A stretch of 64,000 nt of DNA from Flavobacteriales bacterium (GCA_020635565.1 JACJZN010000007.1:496001-560000); one strand, 5' to 3'. Positions 7,293 to 16,167 are shown, numbered from the stretch's first letter. Program-made: numbers and translations. The notes: generated from the sequence alone by a model not told the origin.

Positions 7293-8301
7293 GGATTCTA
7301 ATCAATTCCTCAGCAGCTCTGAAAGGACTAATTTTTCCCTGTGTGATCTGATCGGAAAGTGTGTGACTAAGTCGTTGAAATTCCGCTTTATTTTTAATGC
7401 TTTCCAATAACAGCTCATTGATTCGTTCGTCCATCCACTTCAAATCCTGAGCAGTTCTGTTTTTATCAAAAAACCCGTTTAATTTGGTGGTGTTCACATA
7501 ACTTTCAATAGTTTCCAAAATCGTATTGATTCCTTCACCACTGATCGCGCTACAAGATCCAACTTGAGGTATCCATTCGCTATCGTGCGGAGGAAATAAA
7601 TGCATCGCATTTTTATATTCAGCCATGGCGGCTTTCACTTTTCTGGATTCTTCCATATCCGCTTTGGTGATGATCAGAGCATCGGCCATTTCCATGATCC
7701 CGCGTTTTATTCCTTGCAATTCATCACCAGCTCCAGCTAGCATCAGTAAAAGGAAGAAATCGACCATTCCTCTTACCGCAATCTCACTCTGTCCAACTCC
7801 AACCGTTTCCACAATGATAAAGTCATAACCAGCTGCTTCGCATAGAATAATCGATTCACGGGTTGCTTTGGCTACACCTCCTAATGAACCTTTTGATGGA
7901 CTTGGACGAACAAAAGCATTATCGTTACGAACAAGCGTTTCCATTCTGGTCTTGTCACCAAGAATGGAGCCGCCACTTTTTTGCGAAGAAGGATCAATCG
8001 CAAGTACTGCCAATTTGTACCCTTTTTCAATAAGATGATTTCCAAAGGTCTCAATGAAGGTGCTTTTACCGACACCGGGGACACCGGTAATTCCCAATCT
8101 GATCGAATTTCCAGCAAAAGGTAAACAACCATTGATGATCTCATCGGCCAGTTCATGATGTTCTTGTTTGGTACTTTCCAGAATAGTTATTCCAATGGCA
8201 AGATCTGCATTATTTCCAGACCTAATACCTTGGATGAGTTCCGCAGCACTTTTGTTGGAACGTCTTTGGCGTTTGAAGTTACTATTTAAAGAATTGCTCA
8301 T
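7279..8301 (-). CDS. meaB: Methylmalonyl-CoA mutase-associated GTPase MeaB
   Basis: The 340-residue G3E-family GTPase assists methylmalonyl-CoA mutase by gating cobalamin delivery and protecting the cofactor. Walker A GVPGVGKST is at residues 73-81; downstream come the ETVGVGQSE switch region and a guanine-specificity stretch ITKADM. The length matches MeaB/ArgK proteins. The mutase genes are not in the window. It is divergent from the acetyltransferase gene at 8357, and a TATCTTTG box on the minus strand (8322-8315) precedes the start by 14 bp. Confidence 0.93.
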   Translation of the reverse strand: MSNSLNSNFKRQRRSNKSAAELIQGIRSGNNADLAIGITILESTKQEHHELADEIINGCLPFAGNSIRLGITGVPGVGKSTFIETFGNHLIEKGYKLAVLAIDPSSQKSGGSILGDKTRMETLVRNDNAFVRPSPSKGSLGGVAKATRESIILCEAAGYDFIIVETVGVGQSEIAVRGMVDFFLLLMLAGAGDELQGIKRGIMEMADALIITKADMEESRKVKAAMAEYKNAMHLFPPHDSEWIPQVGSCSAISGEGINTILETIESYVNTTKLNGFFDKNRTAQDLKWMDERINELLLESIKNKAEFQRLSHTLSDQITQGKISPFRAAEELIRILKVG

Positions 8302-8314
8302 CGTTTTACTCTCT

Positions 8315-8322
8315 CAAAGATA
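8315..8322 (-). promoter_or_regulatory. Bacteroidota -7 box (TATCTTTG) for meaB
   Basis: Read on the minus strand, TATCTTTG lies 14 bp upstream of the meaB ATG, implying a very short 5' UTR. The divergent gene has a near-match TACTTTCG at 8343-8350, so the 55-bp spacer probably carries both promoters. Confidence 0.45.
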
Positions 8323-8356
8323 CGTCCTTTATCTTATTTCATTACTTTCGAATACG

Positions 8357-8803
8357 ATGATTACTGTAGATTGGCAAATAAAAGATTTTGGGGAACTTTC
8401 AATTAAAGAACTTCATGACATCATTCAATTGAGAGAAAAAGTATTTGTGGTTGAACAGGATTGTCCTTATTTGGATGTTGATGGTCAGGATCCAGCTGCA
8501 TATCATGTAATTGGAATTCATGATAAAATAATGGCAACAGCCAGAATTTTTCCTCCAGACTCAACAGGGAAGGTGGTTATAGGTAGAATTTGTAATGATA
8601 ATAAATATAGAGGTAGTGGTGTAGGTAAGAAGTTGGTTGAACAATGCTTGATTTTTTGTAAAAAATCTTGGCCTCAAGCAACTATAAAGATCTCAGCGCA
8701 GTGCTATTTAATCCGGTTCTATGAATCGTTTGGATTCAAGAAAATAGGAGAAGAATATTTGGAAGATGGTATTCCTCACATAACAATGACAATAGCATCT
8801 TGA
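8357..8803 (+). CDS. ElaA-like GNAT acetyltransferase
   Basis: The start is placed at ATG 8357 because the open frame further upstream runs through meaB on the other strand and reads as non-protein. The 148-residue product has the ElaA arrangement: LREKVFVVEQDCPYLDVDGQD near the N-terminus, IGRICNDNKYRGSGVGKKL as the acetyl-CoA pyrophosphate-binding R/Q-x-x-G-x-G/A region, and a C-terminal ISAQCYLIRFYESFGF strand-helix. GNAT enzymes move an acetyl group from acetyl-CoA to an amine; the substrate is unknown. Confidence 0.85.
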   Translation: MITVDWQIKDFGELSIKELHDIIQLREKVFVVEQDCPYLDVDGQDPAAYHVIGIHDKIMATARIFPPDSTGKVVIGRICNDNKYRGSGVGKKLVEQCLIFCKKSWPQATIKISAQCYLIRFYESFGFKKIGEEYLEDGIPHITMTIAS

Positions 8804-8829
8804 TTGTCAGCGCATTTAAGCTATCTTTG
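8800..8829 (+). promoter_or_regulatory. Bacteroidota promoter for the M13 peptidase gene
   Basis: TTG at 8800-8802 and TATCTTTG at 8822-8829 are separated by exactly 19 bp, the usual -33/-7 spacing for this phylum. The ATG follows at 8850, giving a leader of about 15 nt. Confidence 0.6.
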
Positions 8830-8849
8830 TGATCCTAAATTAGAAAAAC

Positions 8850-10916
8850 ATGAAGGCATTCTTTAGAATTTCAGTGTCAATAATGGCATTTAGTACTTTA
8901 GTAGTTAGTTGTGGAGAAACTCCTGAAAATGAAGTTAAAACTACTGATGAAGAGCACGTTGCTACTTCTGGTGGAGAGGTTGAATCATTAGATTTTACTG
9001 CAATGGATACAACAGCAGATCCTAAAGTAGATTTCTATCAATTTGCATGTGGAGCATGGTTGGCAAGTAATCCAATTCCTGAAGAGGAAAGTAGATGGAG
9101 TAATTTTAATGTGTTGGATGATAACAATAATGACATACTAAAGAATCTTCTGGAGGATGCACAAGCTAATCCTGGACCTACTGGAGGAGCAAAGCAACTT
9201 ATCGGAGATCTGTACAAGTCATTTTCAGATACGGTTCATCGAAATGAAATGGGATTAGCACCTATTCAACCTGTGTTGAATCAGATTGATGCAATGACTA
9301 GTAATGCAGATTTGGTTGACGTTTTGGCAAGTTTACATGCTATTGGTGTGGATGCTGGATTTGGTCTTTACGTGGAGCAAGATGCAAAACTGAACGACAG
9401 ATATGCAGCGTACCTCGGGCAAGGAGGATTGGGCCTTCCAAATCGTGATTATTATTTCAACAAAGACGATAGGAGTGTTATGATCAGACAAGAGTATGAC
9501 AAACACATGAAAACTATGTTTGATCTTGTGGTTTCAAATCCAGAAAAGGAAGCAGCATACAACATTGAAATTGATCTTGCTAAGGAAAGTTGGCCTCCCA
9601 CAGAATTGAGAGATATTGAAGCTCAATATAATAAAATGACCATAAGTGAATTAGGTGAAATGGCTCCTGGTTTCGATTGGACTGCATATTTTGATAAGAG
9701 GGGTGTTTCTATTGATTCTATTATCGTTGGACAAAAGAACTTCATGACTCAATTTGGTAAATTGGCTACTAGCAAATCGTTAGCAGACTGGAAGAATTAC
9801 TTGAAATGGACAGTGATCAATCATACAGCAGGATATTTAACCACTGAATTGGAGAGAGCAAATTTTGCATTCTACAGCACAGTTCTCAGAGGAACTGAAA
9901 AAATGAAGCCGCTTTGGAAGAGAGGAGTGATGATGGTGACGATGTCTCCTGTTGGAGAAGCCTTAGGGGAAGTTTTTGTTCAGGATAATTTTACACCTGA
10001 GGCAAAGACAAAAGTGGATGAGATGGTAGATAATATCACATTGGTGTTTGATGAGCGAATAGAACAATTGGATTGGATGAGTGAGGAGACCAAAGTTAAA
10101 GCAAAAGAGAAGCTGTCTTCATTTGCAAGAAAGTTAGGGTTCCCAGATGTTTGGAAGTCTTATGAAGGATTATCGATTGTGCCTGATAATTACGTTCAGA
10201 ATCAGTTTTCTTTAGCGAGATTCAATATTGAGGATAACTTAGGAAGACTTGGAAAAGAGATCAATAAAGATGAGTGGCACATGGCTCCACAGATTGTGAA
10301 TGCGTATTACAATCCTCTTTTGAATGAGATTGTATTTCCAGCAGGAATTATGCAGAAGCCGTTCTTTAGTGAGAATTTTGAGGATGCTGTGAATTATGCA
10401 AGAATGGGAGCTGTGATCGGACATGAGTTGACGCATGGTTTTGATGATATGGGATCTCAGTTTGATGCTACTGGTGCTATGGTCAATTGGTGGACGGCAG
10501 AAGACAAAGAGAAATTTGATGCAAAAACACAACTATTGATTGATCAGTATAGTGATTATGAAGTATTGGAAGGAGTGTTCATTAATGGACAATTAACCCT
10601 GGGAGAGAACATTGCAGATCTTGGAGGACTAACAATTGCGTACCATGCTTATAAAAAATCATTGGAAGGTAAAGAAGATGTTGTGGTAAATGGTTTTACA
10701 GGTGATCAGAGATTCTTCATTGCGTTTGGACAGGTATGGCAAAATAATATCAGAGATAATGCATTGGTACAGCGTGTTAATAATGATCCTCATTCACCGG
10801 GTAAATATCGTGTGAATGGAGTAGTTTCCAATATGCCTGAGTTTTTTGAAGCATTTGATGTTCAGGAAGGTGACCCAATGCGTCAACCTGAGGATAAAAT
10901 TGCCAGAATTTGGTAA
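8850..10916 (+). CDS. pepO: M13-family (neprilysin/PepO-like) zinc metallopeptidase, lipoprotein
   Basis: The 688-residue protein starts with a signal peptide and lipobox (VVSC), so it is probably a membrane-anchored peptidase in the periplasm or at the surface. The N-terminal M13 domain covers about residues 55-430 and the catalytic domain the rest. Zinc ligands are seen as HELTH at 525-529 and the third ligand in GENIADLGG around residue 586. The terminal RVNGVVSNMPEFFEAF and a near-terminal tryptophan are typical of the family. Family members cut oligopeptides. yidD follows 12 bp later and may be co-transcribed. Confidence 0.93.
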   Translation: MKAFFRISVSIMAFSTLVVSCGETPENEVKTTDEEHVATSGGEVESLDFTAMDTTADPKVDFYQFACGAWLASNPIPEEESRWSNFNVLDDNNNDILKNLLEDAQANPGPTGGAKQLIGDLYKSFSDTVHRNEMGLAPIQPVLNQIDAMTSNADLVDVLASLHAIGVDAGFGLYVEQDAKLNDRYAAYLGQGGLGLPNRDYYFNKDDRSVMIRQEYDKHMKTMFDLVVSNPEKEAAYNIEIDLAKESWPPTELRDIEAQYNKMTISELGEMAPGFDWTAYFDKRGVSIDSIIVGQKNFMTQFGKLATSKSLADWKNYLKWTVINHTAGYLTTELERANFAFYSTVLRGTEKMKPLWKRGVMMVTMSPVGEALGEVFVQDNFTPEAKTKVDEMVDNITLVFDERIEQLDWMSEETKVKAKEKLSSFARKLGFPDVWKSYEGLSIVPDNYVQNQFSLARFNIEDNLGRLGKEINKDEWHMAPQIVNAYYNPLLNEIVFPAGIMQKPFFSENFEDAVNYARMGAVIGHELTHGFDDMGSQFDATGAMVNWWTAEDKEKFDAKTQLLIDQYSDYEVLEGVFINGQLTLGENIADLGGLTIAYHAYKKSLEGKEDVVVNGFTGDQRFFIAFGQVWQNNIRDNALVQRVNNDPHSPGKYRVNGVVSNMPEFFEAFDVQEGDPMRQPEDKIARIW

Positions 10917-10928
10917 TCTTTGTTGCCG

Positions 10929-11201
10929 ATGAAGGCAATTAGTCAGTTGATCAAGTGGATTTTTAAACTTCCTATCAGGGTGTATCAGTATGTGATATCA
11001 CCCCTGACCCCTGGTAGTTGTAGGCATACCCCTACTTGTAGTGCCTATGCGGTTCAGGCAATTGACGAATGGGGTCCTGTCAAAGGACTTTGGTTAGGGA
11101 TGAAAAGACTGAGTAAATGTCATCCATGGGGTACTCATGGATTTGATCCAGTTCCGAAGAAAGAAAAGTCTAGCGTTTCAAATGAAAGTAACGTTTCATA
11201 A
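10929..11201 (+). CDS. yidD: Membrane protein insertion efficiency factor YidD
   Basis: ATG 10929 is preferred over the in-frame TTG at 10920. The 90-residue protein carries the signature of the family: an amphipathic N-terminus, PGSCRHTPTCSAYA, a KGLWLGMKR helix and CHPWGTHGFDPVP. YidD assists YidC-dependent membrane insertion. It usually sits in the rpmH-rnpA-yidC region, but here it follows the peptidase gene. The 3' end overlaps the convergent tadA gene by 32 bp. Confidence 0.93.
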   Translation: MKAISQLIKWIFKLPIRVYQYVISPLTPGSCRHTPTCSAYAVQAIDEWGPVKGLWLGMKRLSKCHPWGTHGFDPVPKKEKSSVSNESNVS

Positions 11202-11613
11202 TATCCGAACATTCCTCCGCCATGATTCCACCAGTGACTTTAGTCACAGGATGAAGAACTTTTTCCGTTAATCTGGAATATCCTCTTCTTTCATCAGAGG
11301 CACCATAAACAAGCCGGCCTAATCTAGTCCAGAAAGCGGCTCCTGCACACATTACACAAGGTTCAAGAGTGACATACAAGGTACATTCATTCAAATACTT
11401 GTTGTCTAAATAATCAGCACCAGCAGTAAATACCTGCATTTCTGCATGAGCAGTAAAATCCGTTAATTGTTCAGTTAGGTTGTGAGATCTCGCTATTACT
11501 TTGTTTTTACAAACAAGAACAGCCCCAACCGGAACTTCATCTTTTTCGAATGCCTTTTCAGCTTCCAGATAAGCTTGACGCATGAAATAATTATCATCAA
11601 AGGGCTGTAACAT
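11170..11613 (-). CDS. tadA: tRNA-specific adenosine deaminase TadA
   Basis: The 147-residue enzyme converts adenosine 34 to inosine in tRNA-Arg(ACG). The cytidine-deaminase fold is clear: HAE at 56-58 supplies the zinc ligand and the proton-shuttling glutamate, and PCVMC at 85-89 supplies the two cysteine ligands. The AVLVCKNKVIARSHN segment and the length fit TadA rather than guanine deaminase. It overlaps the upstream gene by 17 bp and yidD on the other strand by 32 bp. Confidence 0.9.
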   Translation of the reverse strand: MLQPFDDNYFMRQAYLEAEKAFEKDEVPVGAVLVCKNKVIARSHNLTEQLTDFTAHAEMQVFTAGADYLDNKYLNECTLYVTLEPCVMCAGAAFWTRLGRLVYGASDERRGYSRLTEKVLHPVTKVTGGIMAEECSDIMKRYFHLKR

Positions 11614-11980
11614 GAATAACAGGTTTTGATCGTGAATACTTTCTCATCAACAAATATAGAATCCCGCCTGCCAAATAGCAAAGTACATCCAATGGATCGC
11701 TCGTGTAGTTACTAGAATAGGAAGGAAGGATCCATTCAAAAAGGATGCTGAAATAAGCAATTGCAGCAAGGATCATAGGGATGGTTAAGTTGAATGATGG
11801 ATCAGAAATATATCGTTTAAGGAGATAGGTAATGATACCCAGAACTAACGGAATAGCAAGAATATCTGTAAAATAACATTGAAAAAAATATGGCAATCCA
11901 ATGTCTAATTTTTTTGCCAGAAAAATGCTGAAGTAGGAAATCCAACCAAGAATTGCTGTTATGACAGGAATTGATCTCAT
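11597..11980 (-). CDS. Four-helix VanZ-like membrane protein
   Basis: The start is set at ATG 11980, which overlaps the upstream stop as ATGA; the frame before it overlaps the previous gene. The 127-residue product has about four hydrophobic helices. The segment SDPLDVLCYLAGGILYLLM near the C-terminus resembles the conserved D-x-x-x-N-x-x-G end of VanZ-like proteins. The function is unknown. It sits in an overlapping chain with the zinc-ribbon gene and tadA. Confidence 0.65.
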   Translation of the reverse strand: MRSIPVITAILGWISYFSIFLAKKLDIGLPYFFQCYFTDILAIPLVLGIITYLLKRYISDPSFNLTIPMILAAIAYFSILFEWILPSYSSNYTSDPLDVLCYLAGGILYLLMRKYSRSKPVIHVTAL

Positions 11981-12267
11981 CCTACAGTTGTTGCGATGAT
12001 CCATGTAAATACAGCTACAAAGAACATATATACAGTCCATATCCCAAATAGAAACTGATAGGTCAAACGCACCAATAAGAATTTTGAATCTTTTAAAGAT
12101 TGAAAGTATTTAAAAGCTTTACCTTCCTCTTTGGCAGCATCTTCAGCTTCAATCTTCTGTCTGTATTCTTTGTTCAGTTCTTCGGCTACTAAAGCAGTAT
12201 TGCAATTTGTACATCGAGCTACATTCTCGTTCCATTGCTTACAATTTGGACATTTTATCTGCTTCAT
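11977..12267 (-). CDS. Zinc-ribbon membrane protein, hypothetical
   Basis: ATG 12267 is chosen because it places a treble-clef/zinc-ribbon motif at the very N-terminus: CPNC at residues 5-8 and CTNC about ten residues later. A charged helical linker and a hydrophobic segment (LVRLTYQFLFGIWTVYMFFVAVFTW, about two short membrane helices) end the 96-residue protein. It overlaps the upstream FAD-protein gene by 29 bp and the downstream gene by 4 bp. The function is unknown. Confidence 0.65.
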   Translation of the reverse strand: MKQIKCPNCKQWNENVARCTNCNTALVAEELNKEYRQKIEAEDAAKEEGKAFKYFQSLKDSKFLLVRLTYQFLFGIWTVYMFFVAVFTWIIATTVG

Positions 12268-13330
12268 ATGCTTCAAATTTATGGAAATGTTTTTTCGTAT
12301 GTCTGGAAATATTTGCCTCTGGAAATATCTCTTCATTGCCTTGAAGAAAACCAATAAATTGATCGGAAAGTTTAGGAGCCATCATCACCGTTTTACTCCC
12401 CATTCCATTAAAAATATATAATCCTGAATGCTTTGGGTGTTCACCTATCAATGGTTTTCTGTCCGAAATAGTAGGTCGAATTCCCGAGAGTTGATTATAT
12501 ATTTTGAAGGGCGTATTAACTACTTTCTCTACCTTTTCCTTAAGCTCTTCTCGAGCATCTATGGTGGTCTCTTCAGAAACAGCATTCCATCTGTAGGTGC
12601 TGCCTACCAGATAGTTGTCCTTTCCTTTTTGAGGAACAATAAAGCATCCTCTCGAGATCATTTTTTGTTCCAATGCGGGAGTATTGATCTCAATGATTTC
12701 ACCTTTGGTTAGATTGCTTGGGAGATAATTAAAGTAAGGATTGTAGATGAACTGATATCCTTCGCAAAAGATAACTCCTTTGTATAATTTTTCCTTGTAT
12801 CTCCAGCAATCACCTTCTTTCAAAAGATCATCGTGTTTAAATTGATCAGATATCAACTGATCTTTGAAATGTTTTTTAGTGAAATGCAGAAAATCCTGGA
12901 CCTCCAACCTTCCTGAATAATTGATGGTTCCCATTCCAAAAGGTGCATTAACGCCCTCAATATTCAGATCCTCAACACCAAGAATTTCATCAAATGGAGA
13001 TTCATTCATTCGAGCCATCCAATTATTTTGTTCTTCAATGGATATCAACGGTCGATAAAAGGTTGAGGTCTGAAAAACAGGATCTTCCAATTTAGTTTGG
13101 ATTGACTCATAGAAGGAAATAGCTTCTTCAATCAGTTCGATCGCCCTCCAAGCCAAACTCAATCTTCTAAAAGACATGGGATGCATAATGCCTCCAGCAG
13201 CCATTGAACCGCTTTTTTCATGATGATTATCAATAATATCAAACGCTATTCCTTGAACTTGGAATTGATGAATTAGAACTGAACCGGCCAGTCCTTGTCC
13301 TACAACCAAGTATTTGTCAGATACAGACAT
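12239..13330 (-). CDS. FAD-dependent oxidoreductase (DAO family)
   Basis: The 363-residue protein begins with a Rossmann dinucleotide site VVGQGLAGSVL (residues 9-19) and an acidic strand end DIID. A conserved AAGGIMHPMSFRR segment follows, and the C-terminal part contains SGIRPTISDRKPLIGEHP and YIFNGMGSKTVMMAP, typical for FAD-binding amine or glycine-oxidase-like (DAO) enzymes. The substrate is unknown. Its start codon shares one base with the stop of the LysE-type gene (TAATG), showing tight coupling. Confidence 0.8.
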   Translation of the reverse strand: MSVSDKYLVVGQGLAGSVLIHQFQVQGIAFDIIDNHHEKSGSMAAGGIMHPMSFRRLSLAWRAIELIEEAISFYESIQTKLEDPVFQTSTFYRPLISIEEQNNWMARMNESPFDEILGVEDLNIEGVNAPFGMGTINYSGRLEVQDFLHFTKKHFKDQLISDQFKHDDLLKEGDCWRYKEKLYKGVIFCEGYQFIYNPYFNYLPSNLTKGEIIEINTPALEQKMISRGCFIVPQKGKDNYLVGSTYRWNAVSEETTIDAREELKEKVEKVVNTPFKIYNQLSGIRPTISDRKPLIGEHPKHSGLYIFNGMGSKTVMMAPKLSDQFIGFLQGNEEIFPEANISRHTKKHFHKFEAYEADKMSKL

Positions 13331-14007
13331 TAGATATCTCTGAAGAAGAACAATATTCCAAATACGATGAATATTCCACCAATCACAATGGAAATATAAC
13401 TGATGGTTTTGTCGGTAAGCTTTGACTTCAGTTTACCCGCAAAATAGATTTTTACCATATCTACTCCAAACATTGTAGAAAGTGTGATGGTAAAATAGGT
13501 GAACATTTGTCCTTGAGAGATATTCAATTGTTCAGTAGCAGCAGCGCAAGCAGCAATCCAGTAAAGCAGAACACCTGGGTTGATCGCGTTTAATCCAAAG
13601 CCTTTCAGTATCAATCCGATTGCAATCTTAGCATTCATTTTTTTTGGAAGATTTGCAACCCCATCTTTAACCCCATCTACTTCATCCAGTACTTCGTCTA
13701 CGTTGATCTCTTTTTTCTTTTTAGGCTTATCTCTTTTAAGAATTGCGACTATTCCCATTCCTATAAATACTGCACCTGCAATGTACTTTACGAATTCGTT
13801 GTCTTGTAATTTCTCCAAAACTTCCTGTGCAAAGAAATAAGCTAGGAGCAGATAGAGGATATCGCCAAGGAGGACACCAATGTCAATAAATACAGCATTG
13901 ATTGGGCCTTTTTTAATACTGGCTTCTAAAAGCACGAAGAACACAGGGCCTATTAGAAAGCTCAATATGATTCCAGAGATTATTCCATTCAATAAAAGAT
14001 GCCCCAC
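13330..14007 (-). CDS. LysE-family amino acid exporter
   Basis: The 225-residue membrane protein has the LysE/RhtB architecture: an N-terminal helix with GIISGIILSFLIGPVFFVLLE, an LLGDILYLLLA helix, a charged cytoplasmic loop of lysine- and aspartate-rich residues (about 95-135), then three more helices. LysE proteins export amino acids or small metabolites; the substrate is not predictable. It is the first gene of the overlapping minus-strand chain to tadA. Confidence 0.85.
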   Translation of the reverse strand: MGHLLLNGIISGIILSFLIGPVFFVLLEASIKKGPINAVFIDIGVLLGDILYLLLAYFFAQEVLEKLQDNEFVKYIAGAVFIGMGIVAILKRDKPKKKKEINVDEVLDEVDGVKDGVANLPKKMNAKIAIGLILKGFGLNAINPGVLLYWIAACAAATEQLNISQGQMFTYFTITLSTMFGVDMVKIYFAGKLKSKLTDKTISYISIVIGGIFIVFGILFFFRDI

Positions 14008-14023
14008 AAATAATGCTTTGCTA

Positions 14024-14031
14024 CAAAGTTA
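14024..14031 (-). promoter_or_regulatory. Bacteroidota -7 box (TAACTTTG) for the LysE-type operon
   Basis: On the minus strand TAACTTTG (14031-14024) lies 16 bp upstream of the ATG at 14007. A TTG at 14052-14050 gives an 18-bp spacer, close to the consensus arrangement. Confidence 0.5.
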
Positions 14032-14108
14032 ATGAATGCAAAAAACTATCAACATTATTCAAAGAAAAAGACGGATGAATATTTCTTTTTTAGAATGGTT
14101 TTAATGTA

Positions 14109-14143
14109 AAAAACAAAACGGCCATGAATCTAATTCATGACCG
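14109..14143 (-). terminator. Intrinsic terminator of the YceI/small-protein operon
   Basis: Arms CGGCCATGAAT (14119-14129) and ATTCATGACCG (14133-14143) pair with one mismatch around a 3-nt loop. Read on the minus strand, the stem is followed by a T-rich tract (complement of 14107-14118). It lies 46 bp after the stop of the gene at 14190. Confidence 0.75.
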
Positions 14144-14189
14144 CTCTGTAACCTTTATTTAACCTACTAACTATGAAAGATGAATGTTC

Positions 14190-14342
14190 TTATCTATTGG
14201 TTCGTAAACCGTGCTCGAGAATTCTCAATTGCAATTGGTTTGCTCTCGAAATGATTCGGAAATACTCAGCAAGATTTCCAGATTGCATTAATGATTTAGC
14301 TAAATCTTTAAGCGAGTTATATTGTGTTTCTAGAGCTTCCAT
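14190..14342 (-). CDS. Small 50-residue helical protein
   Basis: ATG 14342 begins MEALETQYNSLKDLAKSLMQ; the longer open frame upstream overlaps the small membrane-protein gene and has no protein character. The product is predicted to be nearly all helix with amphipathic spacing and a basic end. It closes the operon before the terminator at 14109-14143, which supports real expression. Its function is unknown. Confidence 0.6.
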   Translation of the reverse strand: MEALETQYNSLKDLAKSLMQSGNLAEYFRIISRANQLQLRILEHGLRTNR

Positions 14343-14403
14343 TTTATTTTGTTTTTGTTTGATTAGTACAAAACAAATGGCGTGCCAAAAATGAAACACA
14401 ATA

Positions 14404-14565
14404 TTAATCCCTTTGTTTACGGGTGTTAAGAATAGTAATGATAAGAGCGACAACCAAGGCAATGGCTGCGAAATACATCATCCAGATAATTATTCGATAG
14501 ATACTCCACAATAAAAGTAGACCGAAGAATACAAGTAAGAAATTAATGATAAATCTGTTCTTCAT
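14404..14565 (-). CDS. Small 53-residue membrane protein
   Basis: ATG 14565 lies 3 bp after the stop of the YceI gene, and the frame runs to TAA at 14404. The product has two hydrophobic stretches (residues about 5-27 and 29-46) with a basic tail ending KQRD, so it is probably an inner-membrane hairpin. The tight spacing indicates translation coupling with the YceI lipoprotein. No family was recognised. Confidence 0.6.
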   Translation of the reverse strand: MKNRFIINFLLVFFGLLLLWSIYRIIIWMMYFAAIALVVALIITILNTRKQRD

Positions 14566-14568
14566 CAA

Positions 14569-15258
14569 TTAAACGCCTTCTGCAGGTGCTACGATTACTT
14601 TAACGTTCGCCTTTACTTCAACATCTGGCCAGGTAACGGCTTTGTCTCCTGTTCCTTTATGTTTCTCTTCGCATACAATTGTAAGTGCATCAAGTGCTGA
14701 TTGAGCATTCCAGTCAGGAATATTAACTACACCTTGTAGGATGAAAGTGCTCAGATCTTCTCTGAAAATCCACTCCATCTCCTGAGTAAATGAAGTTTCA
14801 TTCATTGTAATTTCTACCTGAGCTTTACCCTGTGTTTCTCCATCCATACTTACCAATCTAGCAGTGATGGAAGGAGTGTTAATCATACTTCCAAAAAAGG
14901 AATTTATAATTTTCCCATCTCTAGCTTCATCACCGGTTTTTGTGGATGTAACATCCAATGAAATCTCAGTTCCAGTCATCATTTCAGAGACAGAAGTGGC
15001 GTTCTCATGATAACCTGTCATAGAATATGACTTGAACTCTCCTTCTACACCTACTTTTTCAGCAAGCTTGAATGCTGTCCATTTCACAACAGCAGTAGTT
15101 GGGTCAAGATTGTAAAGATTTTGCACTTCGGTTTCACCAGGTGCACTTTTCTCTTGAGCTGTCTCCTTTGAAGTTTGATCAGCTTCGGATTCGTTTGCAC
15201 CACAGTTTACTAAAATTGAAGCAGTAAAAAGGGGTAGGATATAAATTAATTTTTTCAT
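14569..15258 (-). CDS. YceI-like domain lipoprotein
   Basis: ATG 15258 gives a signal peptide and a lipobox ending VNC; the 7 codons before it are not signal-like. After a negatively charged linker, residues of about 45-225 match the YceI lipocalin-like fold: YNLDPTTAVVKWTAFK, strands with alternating hydrophobic residues, and a DARDGKIINSFFG-type segment. YceI domains bind isoprenoid or amphiphilic molecules in the periplasm. The two small genes downstream and the terminator at 14109-14143 complete the operon. Confidence 0.85.
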   Translation of the reverse strand: MKKLIYILPLFTASILVNCGANESEADQTSKETAQEKSAPGETEVQNLYNLDPTTAVVKWTAFKLAEKVGVEGEFKSYSMTGYHENATSVSEMMTGTEISLDVTSTKTGDEARDGKIINSFFGSMINTPSITARLVSMDGETQGKAQVEITMNETSFTQEMEWIFREDLSTFILQGVVNIPDWNAQSALDALTIVCEEKHKGTGDKAVTWPDVEVKANVKVIVAPAEGV

Positions 15259-15306
15259 GATTCTTCTTGTTTTCAGCAAAGATAAAGCGAGAACGTGAAA
15301 AATGCA

Positions 15307-16167
15307 TTACTTCAAAGTTAATGTTCCTAATTTTTTCGTTTTTGGGCCTCTTTGAGTGAACAGGAACATCTGATTATTTCCAAATTCCTCACAAAGTTTG
15401 GGGATGATATAAGTTTCTTCCTGACGATTATCGATCAAAATTTCCTCTTCTATCTTGCCGTCATTATCCACGGTCACGAATAAGGTCAAATAGGCTTTTT
15501 TCTCCTCTTTGGTTAGGTCTTTTTTCTCTTCTTTTTCATATACATCACGAGCCTTCATATTGTAAATCATATGAAGTTTATCATTTGTTACCATTAATGC
15601 ATAGCTCGACAAATAGCCTCCGTCATTGGTGGAATGCTGATACTTATCGATCTTCGATGTCCAGTTGATCTTTCCATCATTACTGATGTCTACAATAATG
15701 ATGTCATTATAATAGTAGTGATATGTAGTGGTAGTTCTGGTGTTGCCATTGGCGTCAGTTGTAGTTGTGGTAACAACTCTAATATAAAACTGTTCCGCTA
15801 GCATAGTAACTCCCCCATCTGAGTGAATTATGAAATCTTTCAAATCAAATTCATAGGCTTCAAGTGCTTTGTCTTTCTTTTCGGCTTTTTTCTTAGCTTT
15901 TTCCTGCTGTTTTTCCGTTAGGTCCTGGACTAAAAAATCATCGTCAAAATCTTTGAAAGTGGACTTCAATACTTTTTGAGATTCACTATCGATCAAAATA
16001 TAAAATGTACCTCTGATACTGAACTGACCTTTTTCAGAGTAAAATCCAGCACATGATATATTATTGTTAGCGAATCCAAACGTAATATCTGTGATGAATT
16101 TGTTTTCAAGCGAGATCTCGTAGTCTTTATAGTCAAGTCCTTCGTTTTTATAAGAAAGAATATGATA
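15307..16167 (-). pseudogene. C-terminal part of a secreted protein split by an in-frame stop
   Basis: This segment is in the same frame as 16168-16875 and would follow directly after the internal TAA at 16170-16168: the codons after the stop read YHILSYKNEGLDY and continue without another stop for 286 codons. An internal ATG at 15996 could start a 229-residue product, but without a signal peptide. The region contains a lysine-rich coiled segment (EKQQEKAKKKAEKKDKALEA) and strand pairs of a beta-propeller-like pattern (ITDITFG, KINWTSK). No known family is claimed. Confidence 0.65.

Noticed and set aside
8168..8356. 63-codon N-terminal extension of the acetyltransferase frame
   Set aside because: It overlaps meaB on the opposite strand and has no family similarity; the ElaA-like start fits ATG 8357.
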